Source: Kocuria palustris (GTDB lineage: Bacteria > Actinomycetota > Actinomycetes > Actinomycetales > Micrococcaceae). Taken from it: 64,000 bases of DNA. The position numbers and the translations under genes are program-made. The stretch is from NCBI RefSeq assembly GCF_016907795.1, contig NZ_JAFBCR010000001.1, positions 248,001 to 312,000 on the forward strand. Reading direction: 5' to 3'. Positions within the stretch are counted from its first letter, which is position 1. Every line of letters starts with the position of its first letter. Under the pieces are notes generated by a model, which was not told the origin of the DNA, did not search any database, and saw only the letters and a program-made list of their open reading frames with translations. Positions 54,374 to 63,513 of the stretch are shown here, piece after piece.

Positions 54374-54702
54374 GCTGCGCGCATCCTTTCGCCGAAGTGC
54401 ACCGAGCAGGACATCGAGGGCCGATCCTGCGGGAGGCCCCCGCACCGACCGGGCATGGTGCGCCTCCTCGAGCCCTGCTGGGTGCAGTGCCGGGCCGGGA
54501 GGCGACGAGCCGGTGCAAGACGGTCAGTCTAGTCGCGGACGCGCCAGGACCCTCGAATGCGACGACAGGTCTCGACGCAGCCGTTGATCAGGCCGCTGTG
54601 CTCCGACTCTGCCACGACCAGGCGCAGGGCCCCGGCATCGACAGGCCCGGCACAGGATCACCGAGCGTCTTCCCAGGGTAGGTGACGGGTCGTCGGAATG
54701 CC
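54374..54702. other. Region upstream of ppm1
   Basis: No gene seen. It contains the ppm1 leader of about 150 bases with its -10 candidate, then about 170 bases behind the amidohydrolase-like gene with nothing I recognise. Confidence 0.45.
54526..54531 (-). promoter_or_regulatory. -10 candidate for ppm1
   Basis: TAGACT on the minus strand, about 150 bases before the ppm1 start. No clear -35. Confidence 0.45.
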
Positions 54703-55830
54703 TCAGCTCAGCGGGAGGATGCGTCCGTCCACGACGGTCTGCGTGCAGCGCGGGCTCGCCTCGTCCTCGAGCGCCGGCAGCAGCGGGGTGCGGGCCCGGG
54801 GGTCGGTGCTCCAGGAGGCGCCGGTGCCCTCGGCTGGCTGGACCATCAGCGCCTCGACCTCCCACACGGCGTAGGTGGCCGGTGTTCCGGAGGCCAGCTG
54901 CCCGGCCATTGGATGTCCTCCGCCCAGAGCCCGCCAGGCGCCGCGGGTCGCGGCCACGAAGGCGGCCCTCGCGGAGATGCGCTGCTGCGGATCGGGGTGG
55001 TGCAGCAGGGCTCGCACGGCCTCCCAGCCGTCGAGCAGAGCGGCGCCCGTGCCCCAGACCACCGGGATGCCCTGCCGGTAGAGCTCGGCCACCGGCGCCT
55101 CGACCGAGGGATCCAGGCACAGCGTGACGGAAGCGGCGGCGAGGCGCTCGAGGTCGCGCTGGGTCAGCTCCACCGCACCCACGAGGTCCACGCGCACGCC
55201 CATGGCGTGGGCGGTGCGCTCCCCCGCGCTGCTCGCCACGAGCTCGAGGCCCTCCAGCGCGATCGCCAACTCGTCGGCGCGGCTGACGGCCAGCGCCGGG
55301 GCCAGAGACTCCTGCGACACGGCCGTGCAGAACGACGCCACGGCCTGGGCGTCAGCGTCCGCCACCGGCAGCCGGAGGCCGACCAGCGCAGCGCTGAAGC
55401 GCTCACGGACCTGCTCGACGACCGAGGCGACGTCATCCTGCGGATCGAGGCTCGGCCACAGCAGGACGCGCGCGGCACGGCCCTGCTGCGCCGCCTCGAC
55501 CCAGTTCTGCAGCGCCTCGGCATCCTGCAGACCGCCGGTGTGCACCACGGCTCCGAGCCCGAGCGCCGCCGCTGCGCTCGGGTGCGCGCTGCGGCTCAGA
55601 TCCGCGGAGCTGTCGACGAAGGCCGGGGTGATCAGCCGGCCGTCCAGCTCGACGACCTGCATCCGCTCGTCCTGCAGCGAGTCAGCGGCCTGCTCCGATC
55701 CGACCCAGACCACCTGATCCCCCTCGGCGATCAGCGCCGAGGCTCCCGGATCCACCGTCGTGTAGACGGAGCCTCGGCGGTAGAGGACAGGACCCTCGAG
55801 GGGGCTTCGCTCGGTGGACTGCTGGGACAT
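54703..55830 (-). CDS. Amidohydrolase-like protein lacking metal ligands
   Basis: A 375-residue protein with the amidohydrolase composite fold: an N-terminal strand region (YRRGSVYTTVDPGASALIAE, VVELDGRLITPAFVDSSADL) and a C-terminal part (GTGAALLDGWEAVRALLHHP, ARAAFVAATRGAWRALGGG, SGTPATYAVWEVE). Where active members have DxHxH after PAFVD, this has SSADL, and no later metal-binding HxxH or HAD is evident, so it is probably catalytically dead or changed in function. AAGGAGC precedes the ATG at 55830. It lies 142 bases behind helY on the same strand. Confidence 0.7.
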   Translation of the reverse strand: MSQQSTERSPLEGPVLYRRGSVYTTVDPGASALIAEGDQVVWVGSEQAADSLQDERMQVVELDGRLITPAFVDSSADLSRSAHPSAAAALGLGAVVHTGGLQDAEALQNWVEAAQQGRAARVLLWPSLDPQDDVASVVEQVRERFSAALVGLRLPVADADAQAVASFCTAVSQESLAPALAVSRADELAIALEGLELVASSAGERTAHAMGVRVDLVGAVELTQRDLERLAAASVTLCLDPSVEAPVAELYRQGIPVVWGTGAALLDGWEAVRALLHHPDPQQRISARAAFVAATRGAWRALGGGHPMAGQLASGTPATYAVWEVEALMVQPAEGTGASWSTDPRARTPLLPALEDEASPRCTQTVVDGRILPLS

Positions 55831-55972
55831 GGTGCTCCTTCGGGAGGTCCGGGAAGTCGAAAGGGGACTCGGCACGCCCGGCGGACGGCTCAGTGCTCCG
55901 TGCCGGTCACTGCTGCGAGCCGGTCAGCGCTCCTGCAGATCGGTGCGGGGGCCGGTCGGTGCTCGGGGCGGC

Positions 55973-58870
55973 TCAGGGCTCAGGGTCCTCGAGGACGGAT
56001 TGGACGACCACGCCGCGTCTGATCAGGTCGACGGCGCGCTGGCAGCCGGTGCGTGTCTGGGCGTCGAGGCCGCGGATCGAGGCCACCTGATCGAGAAGGT
56101 CGATCACCTGCTTGGTCCAGCGCACGAAGTCGCCGGCCGCCAGCTCGGTGTCCTCGAGCGTGGCGCGCAGGGAGCCGCCGCGGGCCCAGCGGTGCATGGG
56201 TCCGACCATGCCGAGCTCGGGCTCGGCCGTCTGATCGACGCGGTGCTGCTCCTCCAGATCGGTCAGCCGGGTCCAGTGCGTCACGGCGGTGGCGACGGCC
56301 TGCTCGATCTTGGCGGAGGGCAGTCGCGGCCGCGCACCGGCGTCCTGGCGCTTGGCCTGATACGTGAAGACCGTGGCCACAGCGGCGATGGACGCCGGGT
56401 CCAGCCCGTCCAGGATGCCGTCGCGCAGCCCCATGGCCAGCAGGAGATCGCGATCGCCGTAGATCCGCCGCAGGCTCTGCCCGGCCGGGGTCAGCCGCAG
56501 CTCGTCGTCGCGGCGCTCGAGGTAGTCGAGCTCGTGCAGCACCGAGGTGATGCGGTCGAAGCGGGCGGCCACCGCGTTCGTGCGTCCGTCGAGCTGGCGC
56601 ATGAGGCGGTCGGTCTCGCGGCGCAGCCGCTCCCAGCGCTCGGCCCAGCGGGCGTGCTGCTCGCGGTCGCTGCAGCCGTGGCAGGGGTGCTCGCGCAGGC
56701 GCCGGCGCAGCTCCGTGATGCGCGCCTCCGAGCCCGAGCCGCCGCGGGCGAAGCGCGGCTGATCACTGCGGCCTCCCGTCCGCGGAGGCACGCCCTCCTG
56801 CAGCGCGGAGCGCATGGCTCCGGAGATGACCTTGCGCTCCTTCAGCGAGGAGACCGCGATCCGCTTGGGCAGACGGATGCGCGAGATCGGCTCGAGCGGA
56901 CCCTCGAGATCCTGAGCGCCCAGGCGTCGCAGGTGGGCGTCGTGGGTGACGATCGACGGCCGCGGCTGCGGCGAGTGCGGATCCGGGGAGACCACCACGG
57001 CGAAGCCCCGGTTGCGGCCAGTGGGGATGTCCACCACATCGCCGGGCAGCAGGTCCTGCAGCGATGCCGCGGCCTCCGTGCGCCGGGCGTGCGAGCGGGC
57101 CTTCTCGGCCGACTTCTCGGTGTCCTTGAGCTCCCGGCGCAGCGCCGCGTACTCCGTGAAGTCGCCCAGGTGGCAGGTCATGGACTCCTCGTAGCCGGCC
57201 AGCGCCTCCTGATTGCGGCGCACTTCCCGGGCGATGCCCACGACCGAGCGATCGGCCTGGAACTGGGCGAACGACGACTCCAGGATCCCGCGGGTGCGCT
57301 GGGCGCCGAACTGTGCGATCAGGTTGACCGACATGTTGTAGGTCGGCCGGAAGCTCGAGTTCAACGGGTACGTGCGCTTGGAGGCCAGCCCGGCCACGGC
57401 CTGGGGGTCCGTGCCGGGCCGCCACAGCACGACCGCGTGGCCCTCCACGTCGATCCCTCGGCGCCCCGCGCGTCCGGTGAGCTGGGTGTACTCCCCCGGC
57501 GTGATGTCCACGCGGGCCTCGCCGTTGAACTTGTCCAGGCGCTCGAGCACCACGGAGCGCGCCGGCATGTTGATGCCCAGCGCCAGGGTCTCGGTGGCGA
57601 ACACGGCTTTGATCAGCCCCTGGGTGAACAGCTCCTCCACGACCTCCTTGAACAGCGGCAGCAGCCCCGCGTGGTGGGCCGCCACGCCGTGCAGCAGGCC
57701 GTCCCGCCACTGTCGGAAGCCGAGGACGTCCAGATCGGCGTCGTTGAGCGCGGCGGCCGTCTCCGCGGTCACAGCGCGGATGGTGCGCCGCTCGGCCTCG
57801 GTAGTCAGCTGCAGGTCGGCGGCCAGGCACTGGGTCACGGCGTCGTCGCAGCCGGCTCGGGAGAAGATGAACGTGATCGCCGGCAGCAGGCCCTCGCTCT
57901 GCAGCTGTCGGAGAAGGTGGGGGCGGCTGATGCGCGGGATGGAGCCGCCGCGGTCGTCGCGCCCGGAGCCGCGTCCGCGGTCGTCTCGTCCGTGCCCGCC
58001 GCGCCCTCGGCCGTTCTTCTGGCGCATGCGCTCTCGGGACCGCCCGCCCGGACCACGCCGTCCGGAGGCCTGGGAGCGGGCCAGATGCAGCAGCTCGGGG
58101 TTCACCGCCGGCGGCTCGATCCGGGCCTCGAGCCCGGCCTCTCGCGCTCGCTCGAGCCGTTCGGCCTTCTCGGCGGCCTGCTCGACCGTGTCCGTGACGA
58201 ACAGGTCCATCAGCTCGGTGCCGACCTGCATGTGCTGCCACAGGGGCACCGGACGGTGCTCGGAGACCACCACGTCCGTCTCCCCGCGCACGGTGCCCAG
58301 CCAATCGCCGAACTCCTCCGCGTTGGAGACCGTGGCGGACAGGCAGGCCATCTGCACGTGCGGCGGCAGGTGGATGATGACCTCCTCCCACACGGCGCCG
58401 CGGAAGCGATCGGCCAGGTAGTGGACCTCGTCCATGACCACGAAGCCGAGGTTGCTCAGGGTGGGCGAGTCCGCGTAGAGCATGTTGCGCAGGACCTCGG
58501 TGGTCATCACCACCACGTCCGCCTCGGAGTTGATCGAGGTGTCGCCGGTGAGCAGCCCCACGCGCTCGGCACCGAAGCGGCGGACGAAGTCCGAGTGCTT
58601 CTGGTTGCTCAGCGCCTTGATGGGCGTGGTGTAGAACGCCTTCTGCCCGCGATGCAGCGCCAGGTCGACGGCGAACTCCCCCACGACGGTCTTGCCGGCG
58701 CCGGTGGGTGCTGCGACCAGGACGCCGCGGCCCTCCTCGAGCGCACGGCAGCCCTCGATCTGGAAGTCGTCGAGCTCGAAGTCCAGGCTGGCCGCGAAGC
58801 GGCTGCGGTAGGTCCTGGCCTCGGAGGTGCGGGCCTTGGCTGCCATGTATCGCTCGGCTGGACTGGACAT
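55973..58870 (-). CDS. helY: Ski2-like DEAD/DEAH-box helicase HelY
   Basis: A 965-residue ATP-dependent RNA/DNA helicase. Motif I APTGAGKT (54-61), motif II DEVH, motif III SATVSN, motif VI TGRAGRRGID are present. A Gly/Arg-rich insert (RMRQKNGRGRGGHGRDDRGR) splits the second RecA domain. The C-terminus has the Mtr4/Ski2 helical domain, and a Cys/His patch (EHPCHGCSDREQHARW) is like that of SkI2 relatives. The start ATG is at 58870. It lies downstream of pafBC-tatA-tatC as in mycobacteria, with a terminator hairpin between tatC and helY. Confidence 0.93.
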   Translation of the reverse strand: MSSPAERYMAAKARTSEARTYRSRFAASLDFELDDFQIEGCRALEEGRGVLVAAPTGAGKTVVGEFAVDLALHRGQKAFYTTPIKALSNQKHSDFVRRFGAERVGLLTGDTSINSEADVVVMTTEVLRNMLYADSPTLSNLGFVVMDEVHYLADRFRGAVWEEVIIHLPPHVQMACLSATVSNAEEFGDWLGTVRGETDVVVSEHRPVPLWQHMQVGTELMDLFVTDTVEQAAEKAERLERAREAGLEARIEPPAVNPELLHLARSQASGRRGPGGRSRERMRQKNGRGRGGHGRDDRGRGSGRDDRGGSIPRISRPHLLRQLQSEGLLPAITFIFSRAGCDDAVTQCLAADLQLTTEAERRTIRAVTAETAAALNDADLDVLGFRQWRDGLLHGVAAHHAGLLPLFKEVVEELFTQGLIKAVFATETLALGINMPARSVVLERLDKFNGEARVDITPGEYTQLTGRAGRRGIDVEGHAVVLWRPGTDPQAVAGLASKRTYPLNSSFRPTYNMSVNLIAQFGAQRTRGILESSFAQFQADRSVVGIAREVRRNQEALAGYEESMTCHLGDFTEYAALRRELKDTEKSAEKARSHARRTEAAASLQDLLPGDVVDIPTGRNRGFAVVVSPDPHSPQPRPSIVTHDAHLRRLGAQDLEGPLEPISRIRLPKRIAVSSLKERKVISGAMRSALQEGVPPRTGGRSDQPRFARGGSGSEARITELRRRLREHPCHGCSDREQHARWAERWERLRRETDRLMRQLDGRTNAVAARFDRITSVLHELDYLERRDDELRLTPAGQSLRRIYGDRDLLLAMGLRDGILDGLDPASIAAVATVFTYQAKRQDAGARPRLPSAKIEQAVATAVTHWTRLTDLEEQHRVDQTAEPELGMVGPMHRWARGGSLRATLEDTELAAGDFVRWTKQVIDLLDQVASIRGLDAQTRTGCQRAVDLIRRGVVVQSVLEDPEP

Positions 58871-58893
58871 GCCCCCACCCTACGACCCGACGA

Positions 58894-58933
58894 CGACAGC
58901 CCCGCGCCCGCCGGTGCGGGTGCGGGGCTGTCG
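58894..58933 (-). terminator. Terminator after tatC
   Basis: A 12-bp stem, CGACAGCCCCGC (58894-58905) with GCGGGGCTGTCG (58922-58933), whose loop holds a second stem CCCGC/GCGGG. It lies between tatC and helY on the minus strand. Confidence 0.75.
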
Positions 58934-58987
58934 GGTGCTGCGGCCGCCGGCAGGCACGCGGCGCTGAGGCAGACCGATCGGATCGGG

Positions 58988-59905
58988 TCAGGTCTTCTCG
59001 TCGGTGCGCCCCATGGCGCTGAGGTCCTCAGCAGAGGTCGCGCTGTCTGCGCCGAGACCCGTCTCGGCCTCCCGGGCCGCCGCCCGCTTGGCCTTGCGGC
59101 GGTCGAGCAGCAGGCACAGCGCCACCGCCAGGAAGAACAGCAGCAGCAGCGGCACGGCCAGGTAGAACATGGTCATCATGTCCGGCCCCGGCGCCGCCAT
59201 GGCCGAGATGATCAGCACGATGATCACGACCCAGCGCCATGAGCGCAGGATGGTCCGGCCCTTGAGCAGACCGAGCATGTTCAGGCCCACGAGCAGCACC
59301 GGCAGCACGAACGAGATGCCGAAGGTCAGGATCAGCTGCATGAAGAACGTGACGTAGACGTCGGCGCCGATCAGGTTGGTGCCGCCGGTGGGCGTGAACG
59401 ATGTCAGCGCGATGACTGCGGTGGGCAGCACGAGCACAGCCACGGCGCAGCCTGTCAGGAACAGCGGGACCGCCGCGAGCAGGAAGCCGTAGGCGTAGCG
59501 CTTCTCCTTCTTCTGCAGCGCAGGCATGATGAACGCCCAGATCTGGTAGAGCCAGACGGGGCTGGAGATGATGACGCCCAGGGTCAGCGCGACCTGGACC
59601 ATCTGGTTGAACGGACCGCCGACCGAGTTGTAGTTGACGGCCGCTTCCTGTCCCTGGGCCTCCGCGACCGCCGTGAGCGGCTCGGTGATGTAGGACATGA
59701 ACGGGTTGTAGACCACGAAGCCCAGGATCATGCCGACCACCAGTCCGATGGCCGCCTTGATCAGGCGGTTGCGCAGCTCGCGCAGGTGCTCGGTGAGCGC
59801 CATCTGCGCCTGGGGGTTGCGGCGGCGGCTGCGCACGCGGCGCTGCTCGCGCCGATCCGCTGCTGAGGGCCTCCCGGCGGGCTTCTCCGGCTGCATCTCG
59901 GTCAT
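58988..59905 (-). CDS. tatC: Twin-arginine translocase subunit TatC
   Basis: The multispanning receptor of the Tat export system for folded proteins. The 305-residue protein has six hydrophobic helices. The N-terminal HLRELRNRLIKA and the first periplasmic region with PLTAVAEAQG are typical, as are FIMPALQKKEKRYAYGFL and GISFVLPVLLVGLN. The basic N-terminal extension (about 35 residues) and an Ala/Glu-rich C-terminal tail are longer than in E. coli. ATG 59905. It follows tatA by 112 bases. Confidence 0.94.
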   Translation of the reverse strand: MTEMQPEKPAGRPSAADRREQRRVRSRRRNPQAQMALTEHLRELRNRLIKAAIGLVVGMILGFVVYNPFMSYITEPLTAVAEAQGQEAAVNYNSVGGPFNQMVQVALTLGVIISSPVWLYQIWAFIMPALQKKEKRYAYGFLLAAVPLFLTGCAVAVLVLPTAVIALTSFTPTGGTNLIGADVYVTFFMQLILTFGISFVLPVLLVGLNMLGLLKGRTILRSWRWVVIIVLIISAMAAPGPDMMTMFYLAVPLLLLFFLAVALCLLLDRRKAKRAAAREAETGLGADSATSAEDLSAMGRTDEKT

Positions 59906-60017
59906 CGTCGATCTCCCTGGGGGCCGCGGCGACGGACTCGCCGCGGCAGGCGAACCGGGCCGGAGTCCGCAGGGACTTCGGCCCGGAGGTCAGCTGACGG
60001 GGCGGTGAGCCCCGGGG

Positions 60018-60311
60018 TCATCGGACGGTGCCGTCCGAGTTCGAGGCGCTGTCCGCCGCCGTGGAGCCGTTCGTTCCCGTGCTGGTACTGGTCCCGGACT
60101 CGCGCACGGTCTCGCCGTCGACGATCGTGGACTCGTTCTCCCCCTTGGAGTCCTTGCCGTCGTCCTTCATCTCCTTGACCTCGGACTTGAAGATGCGCAT
60201 GGACTGGCCGAGGCTGCGGGCCATTCCGGGCAGCTTGGGAGCCCCGAAGAGCAGGACGATGACCAGCAGGATCAGGACGATGAACATCGGATTGTCGAAG
60301 AGCTTACCCAT
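60018..60311 (-). CDS. tatA: Twin-arginine translocase subunit TatA
   Basis: A single-span pore component. The 97-residue protein has an N-terminal helix ([20 protein letters not shown]) followed by an amphipathic helix ([20 protein letters not shown]), the defining TatA arrangement, and a Ser/Thr/Gly-rich acidic tail. GAAAGGAAC precedes the ATG. It overlaps the stop of the upstream membrane gene by 8 bases. Confidence 0.93.
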   Translation of the reverse strand: MGKLFDNPMFIVLILLVIVLLFGAPKLPGMARSLGQSMRIFKSEVKEMKDDGKDSKGENESTIVDGETVRESGTSTSTGTNGSTAADSASNSDGTVR

Positions 60312-60690
60312 TCGGGAGTTCCTTTCCTCGTGCCGCGTGCAGGTCCTGGACCCTCTGCGGCTGAGCTCTCAGCGCCCGCCGCGCGATGCGGCGCTCGACG
60401 CGCTCGGAGCGTCGTCTGTGACTGTCTTCACGATACTTCAGCCTGGCCTCGCGCACCGGCGTGAACACGTCCGACGCGCCCCGCACCGCCAGGCTCCGGG
60501 TCCACCCGGCGGACCCAGAGGGATGCTGCGACCCCACCCGCTCGATCACGGCCCCCAGCCTGTCGAGCTCGCCCAGTGCGGCCAGAAGCCGCCGCCAGGC
60601 GAACCACAGCAGTGCCGCCAGGAACACTGCCGCGACGAGCACGAGCCCGGTCCACAGCAGGAGCCACATCCACCAGGACATGACGCTCAC
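60304..60690 (-). CDS. Small membrane protein between pafBC and tatA
   Basis: A 128-residue protein with one strong membrane helix at the N-terminus ([20 protein letters not shown]) and a basic, helical cytoplasmic part ([20 protein letters not shown]). Not recognised as a named family; similar proteins occupy this position in other Micrococcales. The GTG at 60690 overlaps the pafBC stop by 4 bases and the end overlaps tatA by 8, so all three are coupled. An ATG at 60681 is an alternative start. Confidence 0.75.
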   Translation of the reverse strand: MSVMSWWMWLLLWTGLVLVAAVFLAALLWFAWRRLLAALGELDRLGAVIERVGSQHPSGSAGWTRSLAVRGASDVFTPVREARLKYREDSHRRRSERVERRIARRALRAQPQRVQDLHAARGKELPNG

Positions 60691-62984
60691 CCTAGTTCCG
60701 ATTCCTGATCATCGACCGCCTCCAGATAGGGGGCCATGGCGGTGTTCACCCACTGTTCCCCGGCCTGGACGACCGGCGGCGGGGCCAGCGCGCCGAGCTG
60801 CCCGCCGTAGCGGGTGACCAGCGAGAAGGCCTGCTCCGCCGTGGTGAAGGAGATCTGCGCGGCCTCGAACTCGACCGGCGGGCGCCCGCCTCGCCCTCGA
60901 GCGGCGGGGGCCTCCTCGACGGCAGCCTCCTCCGCGGCCACCCCCTCCAGCGGCGGCAGCTCGACGACCGCGGTGCGCGTGGCCCGGTACTGATCGGCGA
61001 TCCAACGGCTGCGGCGGTCGGTGACCAGGGCGATCTCCGTCTCGGCGGACAGCGCTGGGTCCCGGGGGCGCAACTGCGGACGCGAGGCGGGGTCCTCGTG
61101 GACCTCGGCATCGCCGACCACCAGGGCCGAGCGCACGCGGTCCAGGCGGAACTCGCGCAGCGCCTGCGCCTTGGTGCACCACGCGATCACGTACCAGTAG
61201 GTGTTGGACGAGGTCAGGTGCAGGGGGTCGATCTCCCGCTCCGTGACTTCGTCGCGCGAGGCCACGATGTACTGGATCCGCACACGGCGTCGGTCGTCGA
61301 TCGCCCCGCGGACCAGATCCACGAGCGAGTCGATCGGGTCCTGGGCGGCCGACCACGCAGTGATCTCCGGCAGCGGCTCGGGCTCGTCGTGGCCGGCCGC
61401 CTCCAGGGAGGCCGCGGCCAGGGCGGTGTCAGCACGTGCTCCGACGGCGTCCACGACCGTGGCCGGCTCCCCCGCCGCCTCCGCGACCTTGCGCAGCGCA
61501 GAGTCGATGGCCGGGGTCTGCTCGCCGGGCAGGGAGCGCAGCGTCTGCAGCCCGATCATCAGCGCGGCGGCCTCGGGCTGGGTCAGGCGCACCGGGTCCG
61601 AGATCTCCTCGGCGTTCGAGACGTTGACCGGCCCGCCGTCCCAGGAGGCCTCGATGAGCTGATCCGGGGTGTGCCCGGGACGTCCGCACACGAAGAGCAG
61701 GCCAAGGTCCTCGACCACCTGGTCGACGTCGACCTCGACGTGCTCGGCGACCTCGCTGATGTCCACGCCCTGGTGCCCGTAGACGTAGCGCACGATCTCG
61801 AGCAGCCGCGCCAGGTGCTCCGACGACGACGTGGAGGTGCGCCGGGAGCGCCGCGAGGGGCGGTTCCAGTCGACCTCGGCTCCTCGCAGGCGCTGCTGGA
61901 ACTGAGCCGCCCCGCGCAGGCGGCGCAGCACGCTGGCGCGCACGCGGGTCTGCAGCCGCGGCTCGGGCTGGCCCGGCTGCAGCAGGGCCTCCAGCGGATC
62001 TGCGGCGCCGAGCTCGGCGTCCAGCGGGTCGGCCTCCGGCAGGTCCGCGAGCTCCGGCGACGGCATGAAGGCGTCCGGGCCCACGGCGGCGACCTCGTCG
62101 GCCACGCGCTCCGGCTCGGTGACGGGCACCAGCAGGCGGTCTCGGCCATCGGTCCCGGCGCCCAGCGACTCGGCAGAGGCCATGCGTCGCAGCATCTGGC
62201 CTCGGCCCGGGGCCACGTCGACGGCGACCGATCCCAGTGCCGGTGAGGCCTCGAGCGCATCCAGGCGGTCGTTCATGGAGAACCCGGCCGGGGGCTCGAA
62301 GGTCTGGGCGGTGGCTCGGACCTCGGAGACGATGCGCGAGAGCCTGAACGTGCGCTCGGCCTGGCGGTCCAGGTCCCAGCCCGTCACGTACCACGAGCCG
62401 AACCGGGAGCCGACGCCCCACGGCTCGAGCCGACGATGCGTCTGCTCATCGGTCGAGGCCGCCAGATAGTCGAAGCGCACCTGGCGGTGACGCAGCACGG
62501 CCTCCATGAGCGGAGCGAAGGCCGGTTCCTGGACCGTGACGGTGGGCTGGATCATGGGCGAGGGCTCGTCCTGGACGGCCGAGGCCTCCAGCACGGGCTC
62601 GAGCTTGCGCAGGGCGCGCCTGGCCACGGTGCCCAGCGACGCCTCGGTCCAGGCGTTGGCGGCCAGGCCGAGCACAGCCGTCTCCTCTGCGGTGAATCGC
62701 AGCGGAGGCAGCGTGAAGGAGCCGCGCGGGATCCGGTAGCGGAAGGTGGCATCGTCCTCGAAGAGCAGCGACTCCGGGACCTCCTCGATCGGGAAGCCCA
62801 GGGCGCGCAGCTCCTGCTTGTCGCGCTCGAACATCCGCTCGAAGCCGCTGTCGGTCGTGGCCTCCTGGTAGTCGGGCACGACCCCGCGCAGCTCCGCGCG
62901 GGTGTAGCCCCGCTCGCGGTACAGCAGCGCGAGCATCAGATTCAGCCGACGCTCCGTAGCGCGTCGGCGCTGGTCGGCAGGCAC
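60687..62984 (-). CDS. pafBC: PafB-PafC fused WYL regulator of the DNA-damage response
   Basis: A 765-residue natural fusion of PafB and PafC, each half an HTH plus WYL domain. Half 1: HTH within about residues 8-85 (ERRLNLMLALLYRERGYT), WYL around 165-240 (VRFDYLAAS, RRLEPWGVGSRFGSWYVTGW). Half 2: HTH near 400-450 (HLARLLEIVRYVYGHQGVDI), WYL around 570-660 (RVRIQYIVASRDEVTEREID). In actinobacteria PafBC activates LexA-independent damage genes; the fused form is typical of Arthrobacter relatives. The GTG at 62984 lies 7 bases after the FKBP stop, with no clear ribosome binding site. Confidence 0.93.
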   Translation of the reverse strand: MPADQRRRATERRLNLMLALLYRERGYTRAELRGVVPDYQEATTDSGFERMFERDKQELRALGFPIEEVPESLLFEDDATFRYRIPRGSFTLPPLRFTAEETAVLGLAANAWTEASLGTVARRALRKLEPVLEASAVQDEPSPMIQPTVTVQEPAFAPLMEAVLRHRQVRFDYLAASTDEQTHRRLEPWGVGSRFGSWYVTGWDLDRQAERTFRLSRIVSEVRATAQTFEPPAGFSMNDRLDALEASPALGSVAVDVAPGRGQMLRRMASAESLGAGTDGRDRLLVPVTEPERVADEVAAVGPDAFMPSPELADLPEADPLDAELGAADPLEALLQPGQPEPRLQTRVRASVLRRLRGAAQFQQRLRGAEVDWNRPSRRSRRTSTSSSEHLARLLEIVRYVYGHQGVDISEVAEHVEVDVDQVVEDLGLLFVCGRPGHTPDQLIEASWDGGPVNVSNAEEISDPVRLTQPEAAALMIGLQTLRSLPGEQTPAIDSALRKVAEAAGEPATVVDAVGARADTALAAASLEAAGHDEPEPLPEITAWSAAQDPIDSLVDLVRGAIDDRRRVRIQYIVASRDEVTEREIDPLHLTSSNTYWYVIAWCTKAQALREFRLDRVRSALVVGDAEVHEDPASRPQLRPRDPALSAETEIALVTDRRSRWIADQYRATRTAVVELPPLEGVAAEEAAVEEAPAARGRGGRPPVEFEAAQISFTTAEQAFSLVTRYGGQLGALAPPPVVQAGEQWVNTAMAPYLEAVDDQESELG

Positions 62985-62991
62985 TGCTGCG

Positions 62992-63387
62992 TCAGCGCAC
63001 GTCGACGAGGTCGACGACGAAGATCAGGGCCTCGTTCGGGCCGATGGCGCCGCCTGCGCCGCGCTCCCCGTAGGCCATGGACGACGGGATCTCGAGACGA
63101 CGGCGTCCGCCCACGCGCATGCCCAGCAGACCCTGGTCCCATCCCTCGATGACCTGGCCGATGCCGACCGTGAAGTCCAGCGGCTGGCCGCGGTTCCACG
63201 AGGCGTCGAACTCCTCGCCGGTCGAGTGGGCCACGCCGACGTAGTGGCAGGAGACCTGCTTGCCGGGCTCCGCCACAGCGCCCTTGCCCTCGACCAGGTC
63301 GATCGACACGAGCTCGGTGGGGGCATCGCCCTCGGGGAAGTCCACCTCGGGCTTGGAGCGGTCGAGATTTCGCTGTCCGAAGGACAC
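62992..63387 (-). CDS. FKBP-type peptidyl-prolyl isomerase (cytoplasmic)
   Basis: A single-domain FKBP of 131 residues, cytoplasmic (no signal). The family core is complete: VSCHYVGVAHSTGEEFDASW, PLDFTVGIGQVIEGWDQGLL, GMRVGGRRRLEIPSSMAYGE and EALIFVVDLVDV. The GTG at 63387 has AGGAGGAAACC directly upstream. It sits between a second FKBP gene and pafBC; in related genomes this pair lies next to the proteasome genes. Confidence 0.93.
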   Translation of the reverse strand: MSFGQRNLDRSKPEVDFPEGDAPTELVSIDLVEGKGAVAEPGKQVSCHYVGVAHSTGEEFDASWNRGQPLDFTVGIGQVIEGWDQGLLGMRVGGRRRLEIPSSMAYGERGAGGAIGPNEALIFVVDLVDVR

Positions 63388-63513
63388 GGTTTCCTCCTGG
63401 GGGTTCGGATGGGGGATCTCTGGGGTGGGAGATCGACGGTCGCACGGCCTGGACCGATGCGACGCGGACTGTTCGACCAGGATAGCCGGACCTGACCATC
63501 AGCGGCCTGCGGA

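Noticed and set aside
55903-55962. Three imperfect CCGGTC-(A/G)-containing repeats behind the amidohydrolase start
   Set aside because: Irregular spacing and weak identity; likely chance in GC-rich spacer.
55814-59242. A 1,142-codon open frame on the plus strand opposite helY and tatC
   Set aside because: It is a high-G+C shadow of helY: low-complexity, no family signature, and opposite a complete helicase.
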